A stretch of DNA of 64,000 nt, from assembly GCF_001428805.1 (NCBI RefSeq), contig NZ_LMIS01000001.1, positions 1,600,976 through 1,664,975 of the forward strand. Reading direction: 5' to 3'. Shown here one piece after another: positions 38,277 through 46,573 of this stretch. This DNA comes from Aeromicrobium sp. Root236. GTDB taxonomy: Bacteria > Actinomycetota > Actinomycetes > Propionibacteriales > Nocardioidaceae. Every line of letters begins with the position of its first letter. The first letter of the stretch is position 1. Made by a program: the position numbers and the translations under genes. The notes under the pieces are model-generated. The model was given only the letters and a program-made list of their open reading frames with translations, searched no databases and was not told the DNA's origin.

Positions 38277-39163
38277 ATCGCCGACAGCCCGGAGACCGCG
38301 GCGCGCGCCACGGCGTCGGCCAGCGCGACGCCTCCATCGTACGAGGCGTTGCCGTCCGTGAGCACCGCGACGAGGTACGTGTGGCCGCCCGCCTCGATCT
38401 CGCCGATGCTCGTGACGTCCCACAACCCGGTCACCGACCGCTGCAGGTAGCCGACCTTGAGGGCCGCGTCGTCGGGGTCGTCGGCTGCGGCGGAGACGCC
38501 GAAGCTCTGCGCCTCGACGACGTGCGACATGAGCCCCTGCTCGTACGCCTGGGAGTCGGCGGTCAGCACCGAGTCGTCGCCGAAGACCACCTCGAGCAGC
38601 CTGAGCTGGTCCACCGCCGTGGTCTGCGTCAGGCCCCAGTTGCCGTTCGACCCGACCACCGTGTCGTCGAGACCGATGACGTCGTTGAACGCGTCGAGCC
38701 CGGTCTTGCCGCCGACCGCGTTGAACAGGGTCGTCGCGGCGGCATTGTCGCTGCGCTCGATCATCGCCGTCGCCAACGCCTGCTCGGACCCGGTGAGCGT
38801 ACGACCGTCCCGCTGCGCCCGGTGGAGCAGCGCCGCGAGGATGTCGACCTTGACGATGCTCGCGGTGTCGAACGACCCGTCGCCGTACGTCAGGGTCTCC
38901 CCCGTGTCGACGTCGACCGCAGCGACGGAGAAGTCCGCATCGGTGTCGATCGCCTCGAGCGTCGCCGTCGACGGCTCGGCAACGGTCGCGGCGGCCGGCG
39001 TGGTCGGGGCGGTGGTCGTCGCCGGCGCCTCCGGGGTGGCCGCGCCGGCGGCGTCAGAGTCCTGCGGCGCCAGGGTCAATCCCGCGATCGCGATGAGCGC
39101 GCAGACGAGCAGCCCCGCGACCCAGTACGCCGACGACTTCGCCATGGCGAGGACGCTAGGCAT
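38273..39163 (-). CDS. Exported serine hydrolase, class A beta-lactamase-like
   Basis: 296 aa with an N-terminal membrane/signal segment (YWVAGLLVCALIAIAGLTLA, about residues 13-32) and a Thr/Pro/Ala-rich linker to about 70. The penicillin-binding fold follows: SxxK motif in DTASIVKVDILAALL near 103, SDN triad in IERSDNAAATTLF near 138, and a KVG tripeptide in ALKVGYLQR near 244 where beta-lactamases have KTG. Glu166-type Omega-loop residue is not obvious, so hydrolysis of beta-lactams is doubtful; a cell-wall peptidase or esterase is an alternative. First ATG preferred (AGGAAA eight bases upstream). Confidence 0.85.
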   Translation of the reverse strand: MPSVLAMAKSSAYWVAGLLVCALIAIAGLTLAPQDSDAAGAATPEAPATTTAPTTPAAATVAEPSTATLEAIDTDADFSVAAVDVDTGETLTYGDGSFDTASIVKVDILAALLHRAQRDGRTLTGSEQALATAMIERSDNAAATTLFNAVGGKTGLDAFNDVIGLDDTVVGSNGNWGLTQTTAVDQLRLLEVVFGDDSVLTADSQAYEQGLMSHVVEAQSFGVSAAADDPDDAALKVGYLQRSVTGLWDVTSIGEIEAGGHTYLVAVLTDGNASYDGGVALADAVARAAVSGLSAI

Positions 39164-39263
39164 CGGGCTGTTTCCTGCCGGTTTCCATGTCGCCGACGCT
39201 AGGAATCCGGGCTGGGCACGCCCTCCACGTGAGGTGTCAGCCTGCTGTGAACGTACGTCGGGC

Positions 39264-39731
39264 TCAGGCCGGCGGGGTGAACTCGGACTGGCCCGGCCCG
39301 TAGCGCTCGATCAACCGGGACAGCACGATCGCGGTCTCGGTGTGGTCGATGTTGTCGGTCTCGACGCGTACGCGTTCGAGTGCGCGCTCGAGGTCGCGTA
39401 CGTCCTTGGCCACGATGTGCAGGATCGCGTCCGCCGCACCGGACACCGTCGCCGCGGCATGCACCTCCGGCACCCGGCTGAACGCCGCACGGAGCTCGTC
39501 GGGCGAGATCGTGCCCTTGCAGTGCACCTCGACGTACGCCTCTGTGCTCCAGCCGACGAGGTCCGGGTCGAGGACTGCGGTGAACCCGCTGATCACGCCG
39601 TCGGCCAGCAGGCGGTCCATGCGGCGCTTGACCGCGGGCGCGGACAGCCCGATGCGATCACCGATCGTGGCGTAGCTGGCCCGGCCGTCCTCGAGCAGGC
39701 AGCCGATGAGCTTGCGATCGAGATCGTCCAT
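39264..39731 (-). CDS. Lrp/AsnC-family transcriptional regulator
   Basis: 155 aa. N-terminal HTH at about 2-60 (DLDRKLIGCLLEDGRASYATIGDRIGLSAPAVKRRMDRL) and C-terminal RAM ligand-binding/oligomerisation domain (about 65-150: CKGTISPDELRAAF, GAADAILHIVAKDVRDLERAL). Start ATG at 39729-39731. Divergent from the dimethylargininase gene; such Lrp genes often control nearby amino-acid catabolic genes, so it probably regulates that gene and itself in response to an amino acid such as arginine or a derivative (inference). Confidence 0.92.
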   Translation of the reverse strand: MDDLDRKLIGCLLEDGRASYATIGDRIGLSAPAVKRRMDRLLADGVISGFTAVLDPDLVGWSTEAYVEVHCKGTISPDELRAAFSRVPEVHAAATVSGAADAILHIVAKDVRDLERALERVRVETDNIDHTETAIVLSRLIERYGPGQSEFTPPA

Positions 39732-39743
39732 GGCAACAGTATT

Positions 39744-39783
39744 GCAAGAATCTGTCGCTGATTGGCGATTGACGCAAGAAATC
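39744..39783. promoter_or_regulatory. Candidate Lrp operator: paired GCAAGAA boxes
   Basis: Direct repeats GCAAGAATC (39744-39752) and GCAAGAAATC (39774-39783) start exactly 30 bp apart, about three DNA turns, in the divergent region between the Lrp gene and the dimethylargininase gene. A -10-like TAGCAT (39833-39838) for the plus-strand gene lies further on. Confidence 0.45.
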
Positions 39784-39876
39784 GCCGGGTTGATCAGCGG
39801 TTTCCGATTCGTTGCTTCACACACGTCGCCTCTAGCATTGATTCATTGCGCACCACCTCACCCCCGGAGGCTCACG

Positions 39877-40746
39877 TTGACCGTTCTCGACACCCGCACC
39901 GCCGTCCGTACCGCCAGCCCGTACGTCCGAACGTCGAGAACCCGGCACTACCTGATGTGCGCGCCGACGCACTTCGAGGTCACCTACGCGATCAACCCGT
40001 GGATGGACCCCACCAACCCCGTCGACGCCAAGCGCGCGCACCTGCAGTGGGAGGTCCTCCGCAACACCTACCTGAGCCTCGGCCACCGCGTCGACCTGAT
40101 CGAGCCGATGCCCGGCCAGCCCGACATGGTCTTCGCCGCCAACGGCGGCCTGGTCGTCGGCGGCCGTGCGTATGGCGCGAAGTTCCGCTTCCCCGAGCGT
40201 GCCGCCGAGGGGCACGCCTACGCGTCGTGGCTCGTGCGGTCAGGCGTCACGGTCGCCGAACCGACGCACACCAACGAGGGTGAGGGCGACTTCCTGGCGC
40301 TCGGGACGATGATCCTGGCCGGCACCGGCTTCCGTACGTCGCTGGCCGCCCACATCGAGGCGGCCGAGGCCCTTGACCGGCCCGTCGTCTCGCTCGAGCT
40401 CGTCGACCCGCGGTTCTACCACCTCGACGTCGCGATCGCCGTGCTCGACGACGGCAACGGCGACGCCCCCGCGGAGATCGCCTACTACCCGGGCGCGTTC
40501 AGCAAGCACAGCCAGCGCACGCTCCGCGACCTGTTCCCCGACGCCGTCATCTGCTCGGAGGCCGACGCCCGCGTGCTCGGCCTCAACGCGGTCAGCGACG
40601 GACAGCACGTCGTGCTGCCGTCCGCCGCGACCGGCCTCGCCGCGTCCCTCCGGGCTCGCGGCTACACGCCGGTGCCGGTCGACCTCAGCGAGTACATGAA
40701 GTCCGGTGGCAGCGTGAAGTGCTGCACGATGGAGCTCCACCGCTGA
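39877..40746 (+). CDS. Dimethylargininase / arginine-modifying amidinotransferase-fold enzyme (DDAH family)
   Basis: 289 aa guanidino-group enzyme. Signatures: RHYLMCAPTHFEVTYAINPW near residue 27, DMVFAANGGLVVGG near 87 with the substrate Asp/Asn, HTNEGEGDFLALG near 130, FYHLDVAIAVLDDG near 178 with the catalytic His, and the nucleophile Cys in KCCTMELHR at the end. Likely hydrolyses N-omega-dimethylarginine or arginine to citrulline-type products; the exact substrate is not decided. TTG start at 39877 with GGAGG at 39866-39870. Divergent partner of the Lrp regulator. Confidence 0.88.
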   Translation: MTVLDTRTAVRTASPYVRTSRTRHYLMCAPTHFEVTYAINPWMDPTNPVDAKRAHLQWEVLRNTYLSLGHRVDLIEPMPGQPDMVFAANGGLVVGGRAYGAKFRFPERAAEGHAYASWLVRSGVTVAEPTHTNEGEGDFLALGTMILAGTGFRTSLAAHIEAAEALDRPVVSLELVDPRFYHLDVAIAVLDDGNGDAPAEIAYYPGAFSKHSQRTLRDLFPDAVICSEADARVLGLNAVSDGQHVVLPSAATGLAASLRARGYTPVPVDLSEYMKSGGSVKCCTMELHR

Positions 40747-40824
40747 ATTTCCAGCAGTAATACCACTGTTGTAATTCAGTTCAATTCATTCCCACCAGTC
40801 ACACCAGTCACGTAGGGTAACCGC

Positions 40825-42678
40825 GTGTCACGCTCTCGGGTCGTCTTGGTGGTGCTGTTTTTCGCTGCCTTCCTGGTCCCGACGTCGTCGGCACAGGCGA
40901 GCTACTCCCTGATCTGCTCGGGCTACTCGTCGTGCACCGACAAGGGCTACTCCAACTACGGCTACTCGACGCACAAGTCGACGAGCTATTGGCGGATGTA
41001 CACCGGCACCAACTGCACCAACTACGTCGCCTATCGGCTCGTCACGACCAACGGCATGCCCAACGAGCGGCCGAAGTCCGGCGTCGGCAACGCCGAGGAC
41101 TGGGGCGTCGCGATGGCCTCCATCACGGACTCGACCCCCGCGGTGGGCTCGGTCGCGTGGTGGGGCCGGACCGGTCACCACGTCGCGTACGTCGAGAAGA
41201 TCGTGTCCTCGAGCGAGATCTGGGTGTCGGAGTCCAACTGGAGCGGTGCGTTCGACTGGCGCAAGATCACCAAGTCCGGCTCTGGCTGGCCCGATGGCTT
41301 CATCCACTTCACCGACCTCACGATCACCAACAAGACCAAGCCCGCGATCCTCGGCACCGTCAAGGTCGGCGCGACGCTGACGGCGTCGGGCGGCACCTGG
41401 AGCCCCACCGGCAGCACGTACGCCTACCAGTGGCTCGCGAACGGCGCGAAGATCGCCGGCGCGACGAGCCGGACGTTCACGCCGACGACGGCACAGCTCA
41501 AGACCCAGCTCTCGGTGCGGGTCACCGCCACGCGGACGAGCTATCCGGCCACCTCGGCAACCTCGCCTGCGAGCCTGGTCGAGCCGGGCAGCATCACGAG
41601 CACCTCGCTGCCCGGCATCACGGGTGAGCCGCGGGTCGACCAGAAGATCTCGGCATCCACCGCGGGCCGCTGGAACCCGACCGGCAACGCCTACACCTAC
41701 CAGTGGTTCGCCGACGGCGTGAAGGTCCCCGGAGCCACCGGCTGGACCTTCTCGCCCGGCCCGGCACTGGCCGGCAAGCAGCTCACGTTCGCCGTCACGG
41801 CGACCCGCAGCGGCTACGACCCGGTGACCGCGGTGTCCGAGCCGAGCGCAGCGACGCTGCCCGGCTTCCTCAGCAACACCACCCGGCCGTACGTCATCGG
41901 CACACCACGGGTCGGGTCCGCCCTGACCGCCAGGGTCGGCAGCTGGTCCAAGCCCGACCTCACGTACGCCTATGAGTGGTCGGTCGACGGTCACGTCGTG
42001 CCGGGCGCACACGGCCGCACGTTCGTGCCCCGCGCCGCCGACGTGGGCCTGCCCGTCTCGGTCGAGGTCTCCGCGAGCCGGCCCGGATACGAGACCACCC
42101 GGGCTGCGTCGACCCAGAGCGCCGCCGTCGCTCGCGGCGTCCTGAGCGTACGGACCCGGCCCACGATCGCCGGCACACCCCGGGTCGGATCGGCACTGGT
42201 CGCCAGTGCCGGCACCTGGTCGGCGACCGCCGAGTACTCCTATCGCTGGTACGCCGGCGGCGTCGCCGTGTCAGGGGCCACCGGACGTACGTTCACGCCC
42301 ACCTCAGCCCAGCGTGGCAAGACCGTCTACGTACGCGTCACGGCACGCAAGGCCGGCTACACGACCGCCTCGGCCGTCTCGACCGGCACCACGGCGGTCG
42401 CCTACGGGCACATCCGGTTCTCGACCCTGCCCCGCATCACCGGCACCCTGAAGGCCGGTGAGGTCGTGACCCTCGACCCCGGTGTGCACACGCCGTCGGC
42501 CGCAACCCTGCGCTACCAGTGGCTTCGGGACGGCAAGGTGCTCAAGGGGTTCACTGGACGCACCCGCCGGATCAGCAGCAGCGACGCCGGACATCTGATC
42601 TCGGTCCGGGTCACCGCATCGGCCCCGGGCTACACCACCGCGGTCGTCACCACCGCCGGACGCCGCGCCTCGTCCTGA
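40825..42678 (+). CDS. Secreted CHAP-domain peptidoglycan hydrolase with five Ig-like repeats
   Basis: 617 aa, GTG start. Signal peptide MSRSRVVLVVLFFAAFLVPTSSAQA. CHAP amidase/endopeptidase domain at about 25-170: catalytic Cys in TGTNCTNYVAYRLVT near residue 64 and His in GRTGHHVAYVEKI near 114, with SESNWSGAFDW. Then five tandem approximately 88-residue repeats with the pattern GTPxVGxxLTAxxGxW...YxYxWxxDGxxVxGAxxRTFTP...VRVTAxxxGY (from about 170, 257, 345, 434 and 520), a domain type found in bacterial surface and peptide-binding modules. Probably a cell-wall hydrolase acting during growth or on neighbours. Terminates four bases before the convergent lipoprotein gene. Confidence 0.9.
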   Translation: MSRSRVVLVVLFFAAFLVPTSSAQASYSLICSGYSSCTDKGYSNYGYSTHKSTSYWRMYTGTNCTNYVAYRLVTTNGMPNERPKSGVGNAEDWGVAMASITDSTPAVGSVAWWGRTGHHVAYVEKIVSSSEIWVSESNWSGAFDWRKITKSGSGWPDGFIHFTDLTITNKTKPAILGTVKVGATLTASGGTWSPTGSTYAYQWLANGAKIAGATSRTFTPTTAQLKTQLSVRVTATRTSYPATSATSPASLVEPGSITSTSLPGITGEPRVDQKISASTAGRWNPTGNAYTYQWFADGVKVPGATGWTFSPGPALAGKQLTFAVTATRSGYDPVTAVSEPSAATLPGFLSNTTRPYVIGTPRVGSALTARVGSWSKPDLTYAYEWSVDGHVVPGAHGRTFVPRAADVGLPVSVEVSASRPGYETTRAASTQSAAVARGVLSVRTRPTIAGTPRVGSALVASAGTWSATAEYSYRWYAGGVAVSGATGRTFTPTSAQRGKTVYVRVTARKAGYTTASAVSTGTTAVAYGHIRFSTLPRITGTLKAGEVVTLDPGVHTPSAATLRYQWLRDGKVLKGFTGRTRRISSSDAGHLISVRVTASAPGYTTAVVTTAGRRASS

Positions 42679-42682
42679 CCGG

Positions 42683-43102
42683 TCAGGCGGCCGAGTCGAA
42701 CACGACCTTCCACCGTCCGCCGATCTTCTGCACGTCATAGGACTCGGTGGGATAGCCGTTGCCCCAGGTGATGTCGACCGTCGAGCTGGCGTCGTGCACC
42801 GGCCCTGCGCGATAGACGACCTCGTCGAGGTCGATCCCCTCGTCGGCGAACGAGTCCTTGGACAGCTCGACGACATCGCAGGTCAGCTCCGCCGGCGAGA
42901 CGACAAGCTTGCGCGCTGCCTTGCAGTCTCCGGCGTCGAGCGCCCGCATCAACGCATCGACGGCTGCCTCGGCCGGCGCCAGGGACTTCGAGGGGGTCGC
43001 GGTCGTACGCGTGGGAGCCGATGTCGGCGGAGTCTCGGGCGGGTCCGAGGTGCCGCAGGCAGCGACGACGAGCAATGCGCCCATCGCCAGCATCAGCCTC
43101 AT
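42683..43102 (-). CDS. Putative lipoprotein
   Basis: 139 aa with signal peptide MRLMLAMGALLVVAACGTS carrying a lipobox VVAAC; Cys16 would be lipidated. A Pro/Thr-rich tether (PPETPPTSAPTRTTATPS) leads to a compact domain ending WGNGYPTESYDVQKIGGRWKVVFDS, a small cystatin/NTF2-like beta pattern in the style of actinobacterial DUF4878-like lipoproteins. Function unknown. Stands four bases after the map stop and may be cotranscribed with map. Confidence 0.78.
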   Translation of the reverse strand: MRLMLAMGALLVVAACGTSDPPETPPTSAPTRTTATPSKSLAPAEAAVDALMRALDAGDCKAARKLVVSPAELTCDVVELSKDSFADEGIDLDEVVYRAGPVHDASSTVDITWGNGYPTESYDVQKIGGRWKVVFDSAA

Positions 43103-43106
43103 ACGT

Positions 43107-43919
43107 TCAGTGTCCCCCGTAGGGCACGCCGAGCTCGGCGAGTCGTGCCTTGCCGCCGTCGAGCGCGGTCAGCACCCACGCGCCGGCGTCGGTCAGCGTG
43201 AACGTGTGCTCGTAGTGGGCGGCCCACGAGCCGTCCGTCGTCACGACGGTCCAGTCGTCGGCGAGCGTGCGGGTGTCGGGCGAGCCGAGCGTGACCATCG
43301 GCTCGACCGCAAGCGCCAGTCCCTTGACGAGCTTGGACCCGCGGCCGGCCTTGCCGTAGTTGGGGACGTTGGGCGGCTGGTGCATCGCCGAGCCGATGCC
43401 GTGCCCGGTGTAGCCCTCGACGATGCCGTAGTCGCCCGCTGCGTCGACCGTCGTCTCGACCGCATGGCTGATGTCGGACACCCGGCCGCCGAGGCGTGCG
43501 GCCGCGATGCCACGCCACAGCGCCTCCTCGGTGACCCGCATCAGCTCAGTGACCTCGTCTGGCACCTCGCCGATGGCGACCGTCGTCGCCGCGTCGCCGT
43601 GCCAGCCGTCGACGATCGCCCCGCAGTCGATCGAGATGATGTCGCCGTCGCGGAGGACGCGGGTGCCCGGGATGCCGTGCACGACCTGGTCGTTGACCGA
43701 GGTGCAGATGACTCCGGTGAACCCGTGATAGCCGAGGAAGTTGGACGTCGCGCCCTGCGAACGGATGTGGTCGTGCGCAATCGCGTCGAGCTCTGCAGTG
43801 GTCATGCCCGGTGCGGCCGCGGAACGAAGCAACGCCAAGGCGGAGCCGACGACCAGCCCAGCCTCGCGCATCGACTCGATCTGGGCCGGCGTCTTGATCT
43901 CGATGCCGCGTTCGAACAT
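43107..43919 (-). CDS. map: Methionine aminopeptidase type I
   Basis: 270 aa, removes N-terminal Met from nascent proteins. Metal ligands: His in FLGYHGFTGVICTSVN near residue 80, Asp in DIISIDCGAIVDGWHGDAA near 97 and 108, His in GYTGHGIGSAMHQPPNVPNYG near 175, and two Glu in ALAVEPMVTLGSPD near 210 and later. Substrate region VVHGIPGTRVLRDGD. In most Actinobacteria map precedes infA directly; here it is followed by accessory genes. 17 bases after adk. Confidence 0.96.
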   Translation of the reverse strand: MFERGIEIKTPAQIESMREAGLVVGSALALLRSAAAPGMTTAELDAIAHDHIRSQGATSNFLGYHGFTGVICTSVNDQVVHGIPGTRVLRDGDIISIDCGAIVDGWHGDAATTVAIGEVPDEVTELMRVTEEALWRGIAAARLGGRVSDISHAVETTVDAAGDYGIVEGYTGHGIGSAMHQPPNVPNYGKAGRGSKLVKGLALAVEPMVTLGSPDTRTLADDWTVVTTDGSWAAHYEHTFTLTDAGAWVLTALDGGKARLAELGVPYGGH

Positions 43920-43936
43920 GGCTGCGAAGCCGACCC

Positions 43937-44500
43937 TCAGGAGGGCAGGGCGGCGTCGATCCTTCGGGTGACCTCGTCGACATCGCCCATGCCGTCGACC
44001 TCGATGACGAGGCCGCGCGAGCCGTAGACCTCGAGCAGAGGCGCCGTCTCGGCCGTGTAGACCTCCTGGCGGTGCCGGATGACCTCTTCGGTGTCGTCGG
44101 CGCGGCCGCTGGTCTCGGCCCGCTTGAGCAGGCGCTGGATCAGCTCCTCAGGATCGACGACGAGCTCGAGCACGCCGTCGAGCTTGGTGCCGAGTCCGTC
44201 GAGGATGCGGTCGAGGGTGTCGACCTGGTCGACCGTGCGGGGATAGCCGTCGAGGATGAACGCCTCACGGGCGTCGTCCTGCGCGAGGCGGTCCTCGACC
44301 ATCGCGTTGGTCACCTCGTCGGGGACGTACTCGCCGGCGTCCATGTAGCGCTGCGCGACCTTGCCGAGCTCGGTCTGCTGCTGCACGTTGGCGCGGAAGA
44401 TGTCGCCGGTCGAGATGTGTGCTCCACCGATGCGCTTGGCCAGCGCGACGGCCTGGGTTCCCTTGCCCGCACCCGGGGGGCCCATGATGAGCAGCCGCAT
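43937..44500 (-). CDS. adk: Adenylate kinase (short, LID-less type)
   Basis: 187 aa, converts ATP + AMP to two ADP. P-loop GPPGAGKGTQAVALAKR near residues 8-24, AMP site ISTGDIFRANVQQQTELGK near 32-50, and ILDGYPRTVDQVD near 85. The length and the continuous HRQEVYTAETAPLL region show the short form without the long LID insertion, as in Mycobacterium tuberculosis. ATG overlaps the secY stop by one base (TAATG). Confidence 0.95.
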   Translation of the reverse strand: MRLLIMGPPGAGKGTQAVALAKRIGGAHISTGDIFRANVQQQTELGKVAQRYMDAGEYVPDEVTNAMVEDRLAQDDAREAFILDGYPRTVDQVDTLDRILDGLGTKLDGVLELVVDPEELIQRLLKRAETSGRADDTEEVIRHRQEVYTAETAPLLEVYGSRGLVIEVDGMGDVDEVTRRIDAALPS

Positions 44501-45804
44501 TACTTGAGGAACCCTTCGTAGTTGCGCTGCTGCAGCTGGCTCTCGATCTGCTTGACCGTGTCGAGACCCACGCCGACGATGATGAGGATCGTCGTGCCGC
44601 CGAACGGGAAGTTCTGGCTCGCGTTGAGGATCGCGATCGCGATCATCGGGATCAGGGCGATCAGGCCGAGGTAGAGCGCGCCCGGCGCCGTGATGCGGCT
44701 CAGGACGTACGCGAGGTACTCCTGCGTCGGCCGGCCGGCACGGATGCCCGGGATGAAGCCGCCGTACTTCTTCATGTTGTCGGCGACCTCTTCGGGGTTG
44801 AACGTGATCGACACGTAGAAGTACGTGAAGAACACGATCAGCAGGAAGAACGTGACCATGTAGTAGGGGTGGTCGCCCTTGACGAAGTTGTCGTTGACCC
44901 AGATCGCCCACGGAGCGTTCTGGTTGAACTGCGCCATCAGCGCAGGCAGGTACATCAGGCTCGAGGCGAAGATGACCGGGATGATGCCGGCCTGGTTGAC
45001 CTTGAGCGGGATGTACGTCGACGAGCCACCGAACATGCGGCGGCCGACCATGCGCTTGGCGTACTGCACCGGGATGCGGCGCTGCGCCTGCTCGATGAAG
45101 ATCACCGCCGCGACGATCACGAGACCGATCAGGATGACCAGGACGAACGTCGTCGGGCCCTTCTGCTGCTTGATCTGCCACATGGCGCCGGGGAACGTGG
45201 CGACGACCTGCGTGAAGATCAGGATCGACATGCCGTTGCCGATGCCGCGGTCCGTGATGAGCTCGCCGAGCCACATGATGACGGCGGTGCCGGCGACCAT
45301 CGTCAGGACGATCAGCAGGAACGACAGGATGCTGTCCTGGCGGTAGAGCAGGTCAAGGTTGCACGAGCCACCGAACAGGTTGCCGCTGCGGGCCAGGGCC
45401 ACGATGCCGGTCGCCTGCAGGATCGCCAGGCCCAGCGTGAGGTAGCGGGTGTACTGCGTGATCTTGGTCTGCCCCGCCTGGCCCTCCTTCTTGAGGGCCT
45501 CCAGACGCGGGATCACGACGACGAGCAGCTGCAGGATGATGCTCGCGGTGATGTAGGGCATGATGCCCAGCGCAAACACGGTCAGCTGGAGCAGCGCTCC
45601 GCCGGAGAAGACGTTGATGAGGGCGAACAGGCTGCTGTTGGAGCCGTTCGAGGCGTTGTCGACGCACTGTCGGACGTTGGCGACATCGATGCCGGGTGCC
45701 GGCATCGTCGAGCCCAGCCGGAACAGCACGATGACGAACAGGACGAAGAGGATCTTCTTCCGCAGGTCGGGCGTCCTGAATGCATGGACGAAGGCGCTGA
45801 GCAC
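44500..45804 (-). CDS. secY: Preprotein translocase subunit SecY
   Basis: 434 aa core channel of the Sec translocon with ten membrane helices. Begins MLSAFVHAFRTPDLRKKILFVLFV; typical segments are FRLGSTMPAPGID, GLAILQATGIVALARS and the cytoplasmic-loop QKKGPTTF-like QQKGPTTFVLVIL, then GGSSTYIPLKVNQAGIIPVIFASSL. GTG start with GAGGAGG six bases upstream. It begins an independent operon (secY-adk-map) with its own promoter region after two hairpins. Confidence 0.96.
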   Translation of the reverse strand: MLSAFVHAFRTPDLRKKILFVLFVIVLFRLGSTMPAPGIDVANVRQCVDNASNGSNSSLFALINVFSGGALLQLTVFALGIMPYITASIILQLLVVVIPRLEALKKEGQAGQTKITQYTRYLTLGLAILQATGIVALARSGNLFGGSCNLDLLYRQDSILSFLLIVLTMVAGTAVIMWLGELITDRGIGNGMSILIFTQVVATFPGAMWQIKQQKGPTTFVLVILIGLVIVAAVIFIEQAQRRIPVQYAKRMVGRRMFGGSSTYIPLKVNQAGIIPVIFASSLMYLPALMAQFNQNAPWAIWVNDNFVKGDHPYYMVTFFLLIVFFTYFYVSITFNPEEVADNMKKYGGFIPGIRAGRPTQEYLAYVLSRITAPGALYLGLIALIPMIAIAILNASQNFPFGGTTILIIVGVGLDTVKQIESQLQQRNYEGFLK

Positions 45805-45818
45805 CGCGATCCTCCTCG

Positions 45819-45832
45819 TGCACCATGGTGCA
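45819..45832. promoter_or_regulatory. Perfect 14-bp palindrome upstream of secY
   Basis: TGCACCATGGTGCA lies between an AT-rich stretch TTTTTATATG on the minus strand (possible -10 region) and the secY GAGGAGG, and probably overlaps the transcription start. It is a plausible operator site; no known factor assigned. Confidence 0.45.
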
Positions 45833-45864
45833 TATAAAAACGGGCGTCGGTATGACGGACAAAA

Positions 45865-45882
45865 GCGGGCGAGTACGCCCGC
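45865..45882 (-). terminator. Short hairpin followed by T-run in rplO-secY gap
   Basis: Arms GCGGGC (45865-45870) and GCCCGC (45877-45882), loop GAGTAC, followed on the minus strand by TTTTG. A second termination or attenuation site after the stronger rplO hairpin. Confidence 0.5.
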
Positions 45883-45910
45883 ACGATGACTCTAACAGTC
45901 ACCAAAGCAG

Positions 45911-45939
45911 CCGGGGCAGGACATGGCGTCCTGCCCCGG
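45911..45939 (-). terminator. rplO/spc operon terminator hairpin
   Basis: Perfect 12-bp stem CCGGGGCAGGAC (45911-45922) and GTCCTGCCCCGG (45928-45939) with loop ATGGC, seven bases beyond the rplO stop. Followed by CTGCTTTGG on the minus strand. Ends the S10-spc transcript. Confidence 0.8.
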
Positions 45940-45945
45940 GCAGCA

Positions 45946-46389
45946 TCAACCGAGAACGGTGACGCTGCCTCCGGCTGCTTCGATCTTGGTCTTGGCCGAC
46001 GCGGAGAACTTGTTCGCCGTGATCTGCAGCTTGACCGTGATCTCGCCCTGCCCGAGGACCTTGACCGGGCGACCCTTGCGGACCGCGCCGTTGGCGACGA
46101 GCGACGCGACGTCGACGTCACCACCCTTGGGGTAGAGCTCCTCGAGACGATCGAGGTTGACGACCTGGTACTCCTCGCGGAACGGGTTCTTGAACCCCTT
46201 CAGCTTCGGCAGTCGCATGTGGATCGGAACCTGGCCGCCCTCGAAGCCCGCGGGGACCTGGTAGCGAGCCTGGGTGCCCTTGGTGCCTCGACCGGCGGTC
46301 TTGCCCTTGGAGCCCTCACCGCGACCCACGCGGGTCTTGGCGGTCTTGGCTCCCGGCGCGGGACGCAGGTGGTGCAGCTTGAGCGCCAT
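45946..46389 (-). CDS. rplO: 50S ribosomal protein L15
   Basis: 147 aa. [51 protein letters not shown] and the acidic/Val-rich end [13 protein letters not shown] are typical. ATG at 46387-46389 chosen because GGAGG is nine bases upstream; an in-frame TTG three codons earlier has no spacing. Last gene of the spc operon. Confidence 0.97.
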   Translation of the reverse strand: MALKLHHLRPAPGAKTAKTRVGRGEGSKGKTAGRGTKGTQARYQVPAGFEGGQVPIHMRLPKLKGFKNPFREEYQVVNLDRLEELYPKGGDVDVASLVANGAVRKGRPVKVLGQGEITVKLQITANKFSASAKTKIEAAGGSVTVLG

Positions 46390-46390
46390 G

Positions 46391-46573
46391 TCAGTCAACC
46401 TCCTTGACGTCCACGAGGTGCGAGATGGACGCAGCCATGCCGCGGATCTCGGGACGATCTTCCTTGACGACGACGTCGCCGATGCGCTTCAGACCGAGCG
46501 TGCGCAGGGTCTGACGATGATTGGGCTTGCGGCCGATGCCGGACTTGACCTGGGTGACCTGGATCTTCGCCAT
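46391..46573 (-). CDS. rpmD: 50S ribosomal protein L30
   Basis: 60 aa. [32 protein letters not shown] is the family pattern. The ATG (46571-46573) overlaps the rpsE stop by one base (TGATG). Confidence 0.95.
   Translation of the reverse strand: MAKIQVTQVKSGIGRKPNHRQTLRTLGLKRIGDVVVKEDRPEIRGMAASISHLVDVKEVD

Noticed and set aside
38273..39163. True class A beta-lactamase (resistance gene)
   Set aside because: SxxK and SDN motifs are present but KTG is replaced by KVG and the Omega-loop Glu is not clear; only a serine hydrolase call is safe.
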